Shown one piece after another: positions 32,864 through 41,507 of a stretch of DNA of 64,000 bases. The notes below the pieces were generated by a model. That model worked only from the letters and a program-made list of their open reading frames with translations. It did not search any database and was not told the DNA's origin. A program made the translations under genes and the position numbers. Within the stretch, counting starts at the first letter, position 1. Every line of letters begins with the position of its first letter. The DNA comes from Moanibacter sp965226025 (GTDB lineage: Bacteria; Verrucomicrobiota; Verrucomicrobiia; Opitutales; UBA2987). The stretch spans positions 2,232,001 to 2,296,000 of the forward strand of contig CBDDCD010000003.1 of the NCBI GenBank assembly GCA_965226025.1, given 5' to 3'.

Positions 32864-34342
32864 ATGAAAAATATTGCCGTACAAAGCTTCCTGCGTCCAG
32901 CCCTAACTCCAGTCATTCGATGCAAAGACTACACCGTGTTTCTGGAAACAATGGAGCGGATTGACCGGGTTTTGATCGACTCCTCGCTGGAAAGGGAGGC
33001 GATCGTAAAAGCCTTGGAAGGATGGGATGAAGCGGGAGGGAAGGATCGGGAGCGACGCGCTCTAAGAGCGATAAAAGCGCTACGGGTGGAGGTGGTGCGT
33101 CATTTACTCGGAGGGATATCCTTTCGTTGTCTGTCGCAGGAGTTGGGACGCAGTGAGCTTCTGGCTAATTTTTGCCGGGTGCGTGAGGTAGACGGGATCC
33201 GGAAAATATCGAAGAGCAGTCTGGAACGGGATTCGAAATTCTTCGACGAAGCGTATCTGAGACAGCTGCATGCAAGGATGACCGAGGTGGTGGGCAATGC
33301 TGAACATTGTGGTGAGGCAGGATTAGAGAAGCCGATCGATACGAGGGAATGCCTGATCGACGCCACTTGCCTGGGAGCGAACATCCACTGGCCCGTGGAC
33401 TGGGTCTTGCTCAAGGATGTGGGAGCAACGCTGCTCAAGGCGATCAGTCTGATCCGGCAGGCGGGAATGAAACAGCGCATGCCCCAGGGAGCAAAGGGAT
33501 TGGCTCGGGAGATGAACAAACGGTGCCTGGAGATGACGCATGCGCGTCGGCGCCGGGAGGCGGGCAAAGCGCGTAAAGGGATCCTGCGGCGGATGAAGCT
33601 ATTGCTCAAGAAGATTGAGGGCCATGCCCTTCGCCACCGTGACTTATTGGAAGCTATGTGGATGCAAAGCGATTACACCGAGAAGAAGGCGAGCCGAATC
33701 ATCGAGCGAATGGATGGTATGTTAGAGCAGATACCGCAGGTCATGAAACAGGCGCACGAACGGATCATAGGGGGGCGGCAGGTGAAGAATGAGGAGAAGA
33801 TCCTGAGCGCCTACGAACCTGAGATTGACGTCATCGTGCGAGGCAAGGCAGATCGGGAGGTGGAGTTTGGCAACACCCTTTATTTATGCGAGAGCGCAGA
33901 GGGATATCTGTTGGACTGGAAACTGTATGGGGGGCAGGCCCCGAGCGAATTGAAGCAGCTTTGGGAAAGTCTGGAGAGGCAAAAGGGCTTCGCTTTAGAG
34001 GAGAAGATCGAAGCGATCAGTGGGGATCGGGGCTATGCCTCGAAGGCGGCCAGCAAGCGGCTCCAGGCAGAGGGGATTTTTGACGCCCTTACGCCCCGCA
34101 ATCCACAAGAGCTCAAGGAGCGGATGGAGGAGCCGCGCTTTGTCCGGTTGCAGCGACGACGAGGGAGCACCGAAGGCCGGATCGGAGTGCTCAAGAACCG
34201 ATGGCACGGGGGCAAGATACGCAGCAAAGGCTTTGACAACCGTAACCTTAGCGTGGCCTGGTCGGTTCTGTCCCACAATCTATGGAAAATCGCGCAGAGA
34301 CTTGCGCAAGAACATGAGAAAGAGGCAACGCAGGCGGCATAG
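32864..34342 (+). CDS. IS transposase, copy 1 (DDE family)
   Basis: 492 residues. The DDE residues appear to be D166 (LIDATCL), D388 (SGDRGY) and E437 (STEGRIG), in an RNase H-like fold with a long insertion between the first two. The arrangement (an ANIHWP.D phrase soon after the first Asp) resembles the ISNCY/IS1182-like group, but I cannot fix the family. Compared with copy 2, residue 171 is Gly here and Glu there. Related transposases usually have Glu at this place (V-E-T-N-I-H), so copy 1 may be impaired. Only one other coding difference-free change (CTA versus CTG) was noticed. Confidence 0.88.
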   Translation: MKNIAVQSFLRPALTPVIRCKDYTVFLETMERIDRVLIDSSLEREAIVKALEGWDEAGGKDRERRALRAIKALRVEVVRHLLGGISFRCLSQELGRSELLANFCRVREVDGIRKISKSSLERDSKFFDEAYLRQLHARMTEVVGNAEHCGEAGLEKPIDTRECLIDATCLGANIHWPVDWVLLKDVGATLLKAISLIRQAGMKQRMPQGAKGLAREMNKRCLEMTHARRRREAGKARKGILRRMKLLLKKIEGHALRHRDLLEAMWMQSDYTEKKASRIIERMDGMLEQIPQVMKQAHERIIGGRQVKNEEKILSAYEPEIDVIVRGKADREVEFGNTLYLCESAEGYLLDWKLYGGQAPSELKQLWESLERQKGFALEEKIEAISGDRGYASKAASKRLQAEGIFDALTPRNPQELKERMEEPRFVRLQRRRGSTEGRIGVLKNRWHGGKIRSKGFDNRNLSVAWSVLSHNLWKIAQRLAQEHEKEATQAA

Positions 34343-34685
34343 GGATCCAAGAATCGAGTCAGAGGCGCTTCCTTGGGAGAACTATCGACTCAAAGCGAGA
34401 GGAAGGGTGCTGGAAAGGTGCATAACGGATAAAAGGTAAGCTACCGAGGACGGAAGGCATGTCGTGGTCTACATAACGTGACGAAGATTGATATCGGTAT
34501 CAGGCTTCCACCCAAATCCTCTCGGATTTGGGACAGCCTCTATTTAACTTGGTAATTCCCCGTAGCTTGCTGCGGGGTCGCTGACTTTCTGAGGCATGAT
34601 CGTGCGTGGAACGCCCGATCCAGCCGTAGGAAGGATGTTCGTGGTGGAATGGCCCTCGGTGGGTGTATAGCGTCCTTTTGGTGGA

Positions 34686-34882
34686 GGCTCCCCCGGTCTC
34701 GTGCCGGGGTGGCGCTGATTCGGTGCGACAAAATGGTGACACCCACCAACCCCTCCCCCGGCCCTTCTCCGCCCAGCCGTTGTCACGGCTGGGCGGAGAA
34801 GGGCCGGGGGAGGGGTATTCTGATCCAGTCGGGTATGGTAGCTGAAAACCGGGCGCCACCCCGGCACGAGACCGGGGGAGCC
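34686..34882. repeat. REPIN-like nested inverted repeat, family A copy 1
   Basis: Outer arms of ~31 bp begin GGCTCCCCCGGTCTCGTGCC, each able to form its own hairpin (CCCCGG...CCGGGG), and face each other. Inside is a second, unrelated perfect inverted repeat (CCCCTCCCCCGGCCC... through ACGGCTGGGC) of about 31-bp arms around TGTC. A second family member with similar outer arms and a different inner palindrome is at 41118. Confidence 0.75.
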
Positions 34883-35221
34883 TGCAACGTGTTATTCAGG
34901 TAAGCCCCTCGGGGCAGGTCCGTTTCAACGCCGAGTACAACATTGGCAATTACGGTCCGAATGGCGAAGGAGTTCGATACCCCGACGCTTGCGTCGGGGA
35001 GTCTTCATTTGTGAGAAAGTTGCAGTTTTTTCGGGAGGGAGGCTCAGAAAAGCATGTCAGGGATATACGTTCGATGATCGATCAGATGGGGGATTCCCTG
35101 AATTTGGATTCGGTTACAGAAATCACCGGATGGGGGGGTATTGGCTGAGTGGAATAAGGTTCTTGGGGCAGCTTAGGGCGGTTCGGCGAGGTGAGCCAAC
35201 GATGTTTGGACAGATGCTATG

Positions 35222-35421
35222 CTCTATCGAAAGCTTTCAGGCATGACCGGAACGGCCCAGGAGGCGGCCCGTGAACTCTGGTACATTTACCATTTGCCCG
35301 TGATCCGATCCCGACTAATCGGCAGGTCATCCGGAGCCAACTGTCCGATCGCATGCTTCCCAGCATCGTGGCAAAGATGGTTGCTATCGTGGCTGACGTG
35401 GCAGCCAGCTACAGTGCGGGC
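35222..35421 (+). pseudogene. Fragment of a secA-like gene
   Basis: About 200 bp closely match 30957-31160 of the SecA-like gene (YRKLSGMTGTAQEAARE at the protein level), with scattered substitutions and a missing base near 35302 (GATCCGATCC for GATCCGGATCC) that breaks the frame. Both ends stop abruptly. This is a remnant of a second secA-like gene or a partial duplication. Confidence 0.75.
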
Positions 35422-36014
35422 GTCCCTGAAATTGTGAGCTGCCCGTTGCTTCCTTCCCCTCTTCACCGACTTCCAGCTGTCTCTCCGCGGCCCGGAAAAA
35501 GCATAGTATACCCATAGAGCTGGTCCTACGCACCCACGGTCTTTTCATTTGAGGCGGTGATTTGAGACCAACTGATAGGCGATGGAGGGGTATCGCTGGC
35601 ATTTTTTTAAAAAATTCGGGCCAAGGAGTGTGATCTTCGAGGGCGGTCCTGAGACCTATGCGGCGCGACAGGCGGGATACGGCGCGGTTTGTGCTCTGAC
35701 ACATCGATGATCTCCACGGCCTGGCCGGCGGATGGCGTGACGCTTTTTTTGCCGGTGGCCAAGCGGGTTCGCAAAAATGCGCCGATGCCGGTGAGGCCCA
35801 GAGTGAAAAATCGCAGGCCAAAATCGGCGAATTGACCATCGCCAATGATCTGCTTGAGCACAAGATCGTTTGGCTGAAGAGGCTCTATCAGATTTCCCAA
35901 TCCTTCCACATGTCACGGCGCGGCGGCGAATCTGGTGCAGAAAACTCGCGGGTGTCGATCCACCATTGCAGCCCCGACTCCGAGCGAATCGTAAAGAGGA
36001 TGCTGAGACGGTGA

Positions 36015-36479
36015 TCGGCACCGACGGATCTGGCCGGGAATCCGGCCGTCCCGGCATCCGCGAGCTTCACGGTTCTGCCCGGCGATGATGCCGACAACGA
36101 TGGCCTGCCCGACTCACTGGAGGTCCCGCTGGGGCTCGACCCGCAGCTTCCCGATACGGATGGCGATGGTACTATTGACGGGCTGGAAGACTTCGATGGC
36201 GACGAACTGACAAATTCGGCAGAGGTTCTCCTCGGCCTGGACCTGACTCTGACCGACACGGACGACAACGGGACGCCGGATGGCGACGAGGATGCAGACC
36301 TGGATTCACTGTCGAACAAACGCGAATCCCGAGCCGGTACCAACCCCCTGGCCCGTGACACGGACGGCGACGGTTGGTCGGACGATGCCGAACTCCTTGT
36401 AGGCAGTCGCCCCACCAACAGCGCTGACCGTCCTTCGCCAATCGGTCTTCGAGCAAACCCACCGGTGCGAGTGGAATGA
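36015..36479 (+). pseudogene. C-terminal remnant of a secreted protein with TSP3-type calcium repeats
   Basis: There is no start codon; the frame opens after a stop at 36012. About 154 residues: an Ig-like end (DLAGNPAVPASASFTVLPGD) followed by thrombospondin type 3 repeats (DADNDGLPDSLE, DTDGDGTIDGLEDFDGDELT, DTDGDGWSDDAEL), the Asp-rich calcium-binding motif common in exported proteins of this group. The upstream part of the protein is missing and is replaced by the decayed stretch. The stop codon overlaps the start of the next gene (ATGA at 36476), so it was translationally coupled to it, just as the giant exoprotein is to its neighbour. Confidence 0.65.
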
Positions 36480-39127
36480 GGAAGCGGCCCGCGATGAACT
36501 TTAAGCGTACCAACCCGATTCACGGAGGCCTATCGAGGGTGCTCGCGACGGTGGTTGCGGCTGTGGCGTTGCTTCTCGCTCCAGGGGCCTTCGCCCAGTT
36601 CCCGCCCGTCGAGGTGGGGAGTGATGGGAGCGACGGCGCCATCAACATCACCGCCGACACGACGCTCGACCTTCCCGAGGACGGAATCATCAACGCGACA
36701 ACCGTCGACGTGGCGGCCGGGGCGACGCTTCGTTTCAATCTCAATACGCGAAACACGGCGGTGCAGATTCTCGCCCAGAGCGACGTCACCATTGCCGGAA
36801 CGATGGACGTGTCCGGCGAAGACGCTTCGGCTGATGCAGCGGGCCGGGGCGGTCCCGGCGGATACGACGGTGGGATCTATGTCGACGACAGCACTTTCGG
36901 GGAGGCCCACGGACCGGGGGGAACAGCAGGAGATCCCCAGCCGACCAGGAACTTTGTTTCCCCGCTCCTCATCCCGCTGATCGGCGGGAGTGGGCGGGGC
37001 GGCGCTTACGATCCCGACCTCGGCACTCCCGGACCGGCCGAGAATGGCGGTGGCGGTGGCGGGGCCTTGCTGATCGGATCAAACACACGCATCACCCTCA
37101 CCTCGACCGGATCCCTTCTCAGCCTGGCTGGTCTATCCGAAGCCGCGGCCTTCGGCCGGCCTGAGAACGGACGGGGAAGCATTAGGCTGGTGGCACAGAA
37201 GGTAGTCATTGAAGACGACGGCGACCCCGATGAGGAACGCATCGACTGCAGCGTGCTGCGGATCGACAGCTACGACTTCAGTGAAGCTGTGCTAGGCGAA
37301 TACAGGGACGGTGCCAACGGCTCGGTCACTACCGGGACGAACTTCCTCATCGAGCCGAGTCCGCAGCCGCGACTGGACATTCTTGAGGTTGCCGGCACTC
37401 CGATCTCGGAGGGTGCGGCCCCGGTGGTCATAGATTTGGGGAATATTGAGGAACTGGAGACGACAATTACTGTGCAGGCCCGCGATTTCGGCGCGACGGT
37501 GCCGGTGTCAATTGTCCTTCAGCCTGAAGTGGGGGATCGGTCGGTCGTCTCTGGCCAGATCAATAATCTTACCCAGAATCCTGCAAGCGAAGTGTTTCCA
37601 ATCACTTTGCCCGCCAACGTCACCACCGCCGTTCACGTCTGGCTTGCCGCCGGGCAAACGATCTTTCGGGAAAGCTTTGAGGAAGGACTGGGCGAGTGGA
37701 CCATCAGCGATGAGATCTGGCAGATCGGAAGCCCTACGAGTGGACCGAATGGGACCCATGACGGGAGCGCGAGTTTGGCGGGGACGATTCTAGGCGGCAA
37801 CTACACCGACAACACTTCCAGTCGACTCGTTAGTCCGTCAATCCAGATTCCTGCTGCGGATCTGTCGCCCCGATTGCGGTTCTGGCACTGGTACAGTTTC
37901 AACAGTTATGATTCGGGGGAGGTGCAGATCAGCGTGGCCGGGGGCGATTGGGATACTATTTCGCCGGTCTACACCGTCTCGGGAAGCGGGGTGTGGAGCT
38001 ATCCTGCGATCGACCTCTCCGTCTATGGCGGGCAGAGCGTGCGGTTCGGTTTTCTCTTCAAATCGGTCAATTCGGGGAGTTCCGCGGCGGAAGTCAGTTC
38101 GGGCTGGTACATCGACGAAGTCGAGGTGGTGACCGGGGCCCAGGTCTTCACCAATCCGGAAGGATTTGAGGGGGCTGACCTGTGGGAACACTGGGACGCC
38201 GACTTCAGTATCTGGGAGTTCGGGGAACCCGCCAGCGGTCCGGGTGCGGCCTATGCCGGGAGCAGTGTTGCGGCCACCATCCTGGGTGGCAATTACACGG
38301 ACAACCGGACCAGCCGGCTGATGAGCCCGTCCTATGCGGTGCCGGGGGCGGGGGAGAACCCGCGTTTGCGCTTCTGGCATTGGTACAGTTTCAACAGCTA
38401 TGATTCCGGGGAGGTGCAGATCAGCGTAGCCGGGGGCGATTGGGAGACCATATCGCCGGTCTACACCGTCTCGGGAAGCGGGGTGTGGAGCTATCCTGCG
38501 ATCGACCTTACGGCCTACGCCGGGCAGAGCGTGCGGTTCGGTTTTCTCTTCAAATCGGTCAATTCGGGGAGTTCCGCGGCGGAAGTCAGTTCGGGCTGGT
38601 ACATCGACGAAGTCGAGGTGGTGACCGGGGTCCAGGTCTTCACCAATCCGGAGGGTTTTGAAGGGGCCGACTTCTGGGATCACTGGGACGCCGACTTCAG
38701 TATCTGGGAGTTCGGGGAACCCGCCAGTGGCCCGGGCGCGGCCTATGCGGGGAGCAATGTCGCGGCCACCATCCTTGGGGGCGATTACACGGATAACCGG
38801 AGCAGCCGGCTGATGAGCCCAGGCTATGCGGTGCCTCAAGCGGGGGAGAACCCGCGTTTACGCTTCTGGCATTGGTACAGTTTCAACAGCTATGATTCGG
38901 GGGAGGTGCAGATCAGCGTGGCCGGGGGCGATTGGGAGACCATTTCGCCGGTCTACACCGTCTCGAGAAGCGGGGTGTGGAGCTATCCTGCGATCGACCT
39001 TACGGCCTACGCCGGGCAGAGCGTGCGGTTCGGTTTTCTCTTCAAATCAGTCAATTCGGGGAGTTCCGCGGCGGAAGTCAGTTCGGGCTGGTATGTCGAT
39101 GAATTGCAAGTGGTTACGGGTCCGTAG
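36476..39127 (+). CDS. Secreted protein with glycine-rich N-terminus and three near-identical jelly-roll repeats
   Basis: 883 residues. Signal peptide ~1-41 (hydrophobic core VLATVVAAVALLLA, cleavage near A-F-A-Q). Residues ~45-300 are beta- and glycine-rich (GGPGGYDGG; GGGGGGALLIG), as in autotransporter-like or pectin lyase-like regions. Residues ~300-395 resemble an Ig-like domain. From ~398 to the end are three tandem copies of a ~164-residue module (LRFWHWYSFNSYDSGEVQIS; SSGWYIDEVEVVTG) like MAM or immune-inhibitor-A C-terminal beta sandwiches. The copies repeat every 492 bp and are nearly identical in DNA, so they expanded recently. The start overlaps the preceding stop. Probably extracellular; binding partner unknown. 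Confidence 0.8.
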   Translation: MRKRPAMNFKRTNPIHGGLSRVLATVVAAVALLLAPGAFAQFPPVEVGSDGSDGAINITADTTLDLPEDGIINATTVDVAAGATLRFNLNTRNTAVQILAQSDVTIAGTMDVSGEDASADAAGRGGPGGYDGGIYVDDSTFGEAHGPGGTAGDPQPTRNFVSPLLIPLIGGSGRGGAYDPDLGTPGPAENGGGGGGALLIGSNTRITLTSTGSLLSLAGLSEAAAFGRPENGRGSIRLVAQKVVIEDDGDPDEERIDCSVLRIDSYDFSEAVLGEYRDGANGSVTTGTNFLIEPSPQPRLDILEVAGTPISEGAAPVVIDLGNIEELETTITVQARDFGATVPVSIVLQPEVGDRSVVSGQINNLTQNPASEVFPITLPANVTTAVHVWLAAGQTIFRESFEEGLGEWTISDEIWQIGSPTSGPNGTHDGSASLAGTILGGNYTDNTSSRLVSPSIQIPAADLSPRLRFWHWYSFNSYDSGEVQISVAGGDWDTISPVYTVSGSGVWSYPAIDLSVYGGQSVRFGFLFKSVNSGSSAAEVSSGWYIDEVEVVTGAQVFTNPEGFEGADLWEHWDADFSIWEFGEPASGPGAAYAGSSVAATILGGNYTDNRTSRLMSPSYAVPGAGENPRLRFWHWYSFNSYDSGEVQISVAGGDWETISPVYTVSGSGVWSYPAIDLTAYAGQSVRFGFLFKSVNSGSSAAEVSSGWYIDEVEVVTGVQVFTNPEGFEGADFWDHWDADFSIWEFGEPASGPGAAYAGSNVAATILGGDYTDNRSSRLMSPGYAVPQAGENPRLRFWHWYSFNSYDSGEVQISVAGGDWETISPVYTVSRSGVWSYPAIDLTAYAGQSVRFGFLFKSVNSGSSAAEVSSGWYVDELQVVTGP

Positions 39128-39171
39128 TAAAGTTGAAGCCAAGAAGGTGGTAGAGTATCCACGGTCTCGGG

Positions 39172-39258
39172 GTCTGGTTGAGAGAGTCAGACATTTGGGA
39201 GGTTGGCACCGTTGATGAACTGGAAGTGAAAACCGGTGAGAACGAACACATACCTTAA
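39172..39258 (+). pseudogene. Remnant of a further jelly-roll repeat
   Basis: In-frame codons read SDIWEVGTVDELEVKTGE and end at a stop at 39256. This joins the start (SIWEFG) and the end (YVDELQVVTG) of the module repeated in the preceding gene, as if the middle had been deleted. The rest of 39128-39566 holds nothing else I can support. Confidence 0.4.
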
Positions 39259-39566
39259 CCTACTGACGTCGCCGATGAGCTAACCTGTAGGGGTCCTAGT
39301 CCACGAATTGGCTCGGCAGAAAAGTCTGAGGCCAGACTGAGCAAATCCGGATACTGGGTGAATAAAGATAGCCGCTTCAAGTACGGAATCGACAAATGCA
39401 GAATTCGCTGTGGTACAGATATGAATGAAGGCTACTGATCTCGTGTCCTATTGGAGGGACCAGAAAACGGTGAAATAAGGAGATATTAGACGATTCTATG
39501 GCTTTTCTGCTCCCTTCCTTCCGGGGAGCAGGGTTTCATAAGTTACTGACCATAGCTATCTTAAAC

Positions 39567-39643
39567 TGGTGGGAGATACTGGACTCGAACCAGTGACCTC
39601 TTGCGTGTGAAGCAAGCGCTCTAACCAACTGAGCTAATCCCCC
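39567..39643 (-). tRNA. tRNA-Val (anticodon CAC)
   Basis: 77 nt including an encoded CCA. The cloverleaf reads: acceptor GGGGGAT with ATCTCCC, D arm GCTC/GAGC, anticodon stem CTTGC/GCAAG with loop TTCACAC (anticodon CAC), and T arm ACTGG-TTCGAGT-CCAGT. It reads GUG codons. It lies between the exoprotein locus and the XylR-like regulator. A sister tRNA at 63230 has almost the same body. Confidence 0.93.
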
Positions 39644-39644
39644 A

Positions 39645-39689
39645 AGAATTCTGCGGTCGCAGAATTCTAGATACATTGCTCCGCAATGT
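39645..39689. repeat. Two small hairpins on the 5' side of tRNA-Val(CAC)
   Basis: AGAATTCTGC/GCAGAATTCT (loop GGTC) and ACATTGC/GCAATGT. Two hairpins with the same spacing and a shared second stem flank the other tRNA-Val at 63310-63355. They may aid processing or end transcription from the upstream gene. The remaining gap 39690-39867 is purine-rich low-complexity sequence without a gene. Confidence 0.5.
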
Positions 39690-39867
39690 GGGAGAGGGAG
39701 GGGAGCGAGGTCCCTTCCGCCGCTGCCGGATCAGGAAAGCATTTTTTAGAAAGGGGGGGCAAGTGCAAAATCGGAGAGGGGGAGGGCAGAGCGGCGGAGC
39801 GGAGAGGGAACCAGGACGGGGGTCTGATGCCAACTGAAACTTCCAACTTCGACCTGCGAGTTCCGAC

Positions 39868-41082
39868 CTACGCCCTCGGCTCCCTTTCTCCCCCTCTCCC
39901 CGTCTCCGTTTCTCCCTCTCCCCTCTGCCGATAGGCTCTCGGGCTCTGGCCGCACCAGTTCTTGAAGGCGGTGCTGAATTGGTGCTGCTCGGGATAGCCG
40001 CACCGTTCGCCGATTTCGTAGACTCGAAGTTCAGATTTGGAGAGTAGCCTTTGGGCCTCTTCCATTCGAATTCGGGTGATTTCCCGGTAAGGGCTACGGC
40101 CGAGGCTCTGCTGGAACCTCATCTCGAGATTCCTCCTCGAAACCCCTGACTCTCGCGCCACATCATTTACGCCCATGGGGTGGGCTATATTTCGGCGAAT
40201 GAAATTCAATGCTTTCTCGAGAGCCAGATCCATTCGTCCTCCGAGTAGGGTGGACTCTCGCAGATAGAGTTCTCCCGGGGGAAGATCAATTCGCCTCACC
40301 TCGGCTCGCCCTTCCTGCATGAGCCGGTTCAGTTCCTCGGCCGCCTTGTAGCCGATCTCCCGGCTGGGAAGAGCGATACTGGTGAGTGGAATGCCGGAGA
40401 ATATCGAATCGAGGGGATTGTTTCCCACTCCCATGGCCGCCACTTCCTCAGGCACCCGATAGGCGAGGCTGCGACAGCTCAAGACCACTCTTCGGGCCAG
40501 GTAGTCGTTGACGCAGTAGACTCCGATCGGGGTTGGCAGTGCTCGAAGCCATTCGGTCAGGCCGGTCCAATGACCGGCATAGGAGGATTCGCAAGCTTGG
40601 CCTTGCCTGGAGAGTCGATCTCGGAATCCTTCTTCCCGCAGTTGAGAAAAATGGCTTCCTCCGATACCGACGAAAGCGTATCGGTCATGGCCACTTGCCT
40701 TAAGCGCTTCGGCCGCGGAGCGACCAACCCGTCGATCATCGACTCCTACGGTGGTGACGGATTCGATTCGCGAGAGGTTCGAGATGTTGACCATCGGGAG
40801 GATTTCGTTCCCAAGCCTGCCTAACCAGGTGTCGCTGACAAAACTCCCGATCACTCCTTCAATTTCGTTCGACGCCATGAGCTCACTCAGCAGCTCCTCG
40901 AATCGGAAGCTCAGGGGAATCAGATTCCAGGCCGGCTGGTAGCGCGAGTAGTCCGTTATCCCCTGAAAAATCTCCGTTGCCTGGTGCAGCTCGAGGTCGA
41001 ATGCGACCGCAATGTTAAGCTTCCGGGATAGCGGTCGAGGCCTCCCTTGGGACTTCACCGTTGTTTGGCTCGCCGTGTCCAT
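39868..41082 (-). CDS. XylR-type transcriptional regulator (LacI-like sensor plus AraC-type DNA-binding domain)
   Basis: 404 residues. Residues ~20-275 are a periplasmic-binding-protein-like sugar sensor (NIAVAFDLELHQATEIFQGI; HDRYAFVGIGG; GVYCVNDYLARRV; AAMGVGNNPLDSIFSGIPLTS). Residues ~285-385 are an AraC-type double helix-turn-helix domain (DVARESGVSRRNLEMRFQQS; YEIGERCGYPEQHQFSTAFK). This architecture is that of XylR-like regulators, greatly expanded in Verrucomicrobiota, which activate carbohydrate genes when a sugar binds. The last ~20 residues (GEGETETGRGGE) are encoded by a purine-rich tract and look like a non-native extension. No adjacent catabolic operon shows the target; the GDP-fucose genes are divergent across a 425-bp gap. 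Confidence 0.88.
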   Translation of the reverse strand: MDTASQTTVKSQGRPRPLSRKLNIAVAFDLELHQATEIFQGITDYSRYQPAWNLIPLSFRFEELLSELMASNEIEGVIGSFVSDTWLGRLGNEILPMVNISNLSRIESVTTVGVDDRRVGRSAAEALKASGHDRYAFVGIGGSHFSQLREEGFRDRLSRQGQACESSYAGHWTGLTEWLRALPTPIGVYCVNDYLARRVVLSCRSLAYRVPEEVAAMGVGNNPLDSIFSGIPLTSIALPSREIGYKAAEELNRLMQEGRAEVRRIDLPPGELYLRESTLLGGRMDLALEKALNFIRRNIAHPMGVNDVARESGVSRRNLEMRFQQSLGRSPYREITRIRMEEAQRLLSKSELRVYEIGERCGYPEQHQFSTAFKNWCGQSPRAYRQRGEGETETGRGGEREPRA

Positions 41083-41117
41083 TGAGTTCGCAAACGTGAG
41101 AGTCTTGTCGTTCTTTG

Positions 41118-41312
41118 GCTCCCCCGGTCTTGTGCCGGGGTGCCGCTGGGAATGAAGCTAAACTACGGGACGAGGAGAGTATCGCCCTTCACCCGCCCAT
41201 TCCCCCGGCCGCCACGGGCGGCCGGGGGAATGGGCGGGTGAAGGGCGGATGGAGGACAGGCATTGTGTAGCAACGGAAGCCAGCGCCACCCCGGCACAAG
41301 ACCGGGGGAGCT
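41118..41312. repeat. REPIN-like nested inverted repeat, family A copy 2
   Basis: Outer arms (GCTCCCCCGGTCTTGTGCC...) match those at 34686 with few changes and are inverted at the two ends. The inner perfect inverted repeat (CCCTTCACCCGCCCATTCCC and its complement) differs in sequence from that of copy 1. It lies between the divergent regulator and gmd genes. The remaining 41313-41507 is A/T-rich and should hold the gmd promoter, but I cannot choose boxes. Confidence 0.75.
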
Positions 41313-41507
41313 AATATGAGACAACATTGCGGTTACCGCATATATGGGCTCGATTTTCGGTGATTGGGTTTCTGTTGATGAACCGACTGCTAAATGTTTG
41401 CGCAAAACAATAAATAATAAATACGGAATTACGCAAACAGAAATGATAAGAATTCTGATAAGCTAGAAGAGACAATATGCCGTTTCTTTAGTTTGATAAG
41501 AAAAACG

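Larger units (their letters stand above)
32724..34540 (+). mobile_element. Insertion sequence, copy 1 (1,817 bp, DDE transposase)
   Basis: Its boundaries come from comparison with the near-identical copy at 57175. Terminal inverted repeats are imperfect (GAGCCCGTCCCA on the left; GAGGCTGTCCCA when the right end is read inward). TATTTA flanks both sides (32718-32723 and 34541-34546), a likely 6-bp target duplication. The single transposase gene is at 32864. A terminator-like hairpin sits inside the left end and another (CCAAATCC/GGATTTGG) near the right end. Confidence 0.88.
34541..36014. other. Decayed intergenic stretch without an intact gene
   Basis: Contents: the right copy of the IS target duplication; a CCCCGTAGC/GCTGCGGGG hairpin; the REPIN-like element at 34686; a CCCCGACG/CGTCGGGG hairpin near 34980-35000; the secA fragment at 35222; and short minus-strand frames (about 35607-36057) with protein-like phrases (QIIGDGQFADFGLRFFTLGL; GLQWWIDTREF) broken across frames. 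The last may be remnants of a lost minus-strand gene that I do not recognise. An A/T palindrome (TTTTTTTAAAAAA) lies near 35604. Confidence 0.5.

Noticed and set aside
32749..32964. A second small gene (MIFNELWAKKRPDRAAKS) at the IS left end
   Set aside because: It overlaps the insulating hairpin and the transposase start in another frame; it is present in both IS copies but shows no domain.
34989..35246. 85-residue plus-strand frame before the secA fragment
   Set aside because: It crosses a hairpin and the fragment junction, with no recognisable protein pattern.
35607..36057. A minus-strand gene with phrases such as QIIGDGQFADFGLRFFTLGL
   Set aside because: The protein-like phrases are split across two frames and match no family I recognise; recorded only as a possible remnant.
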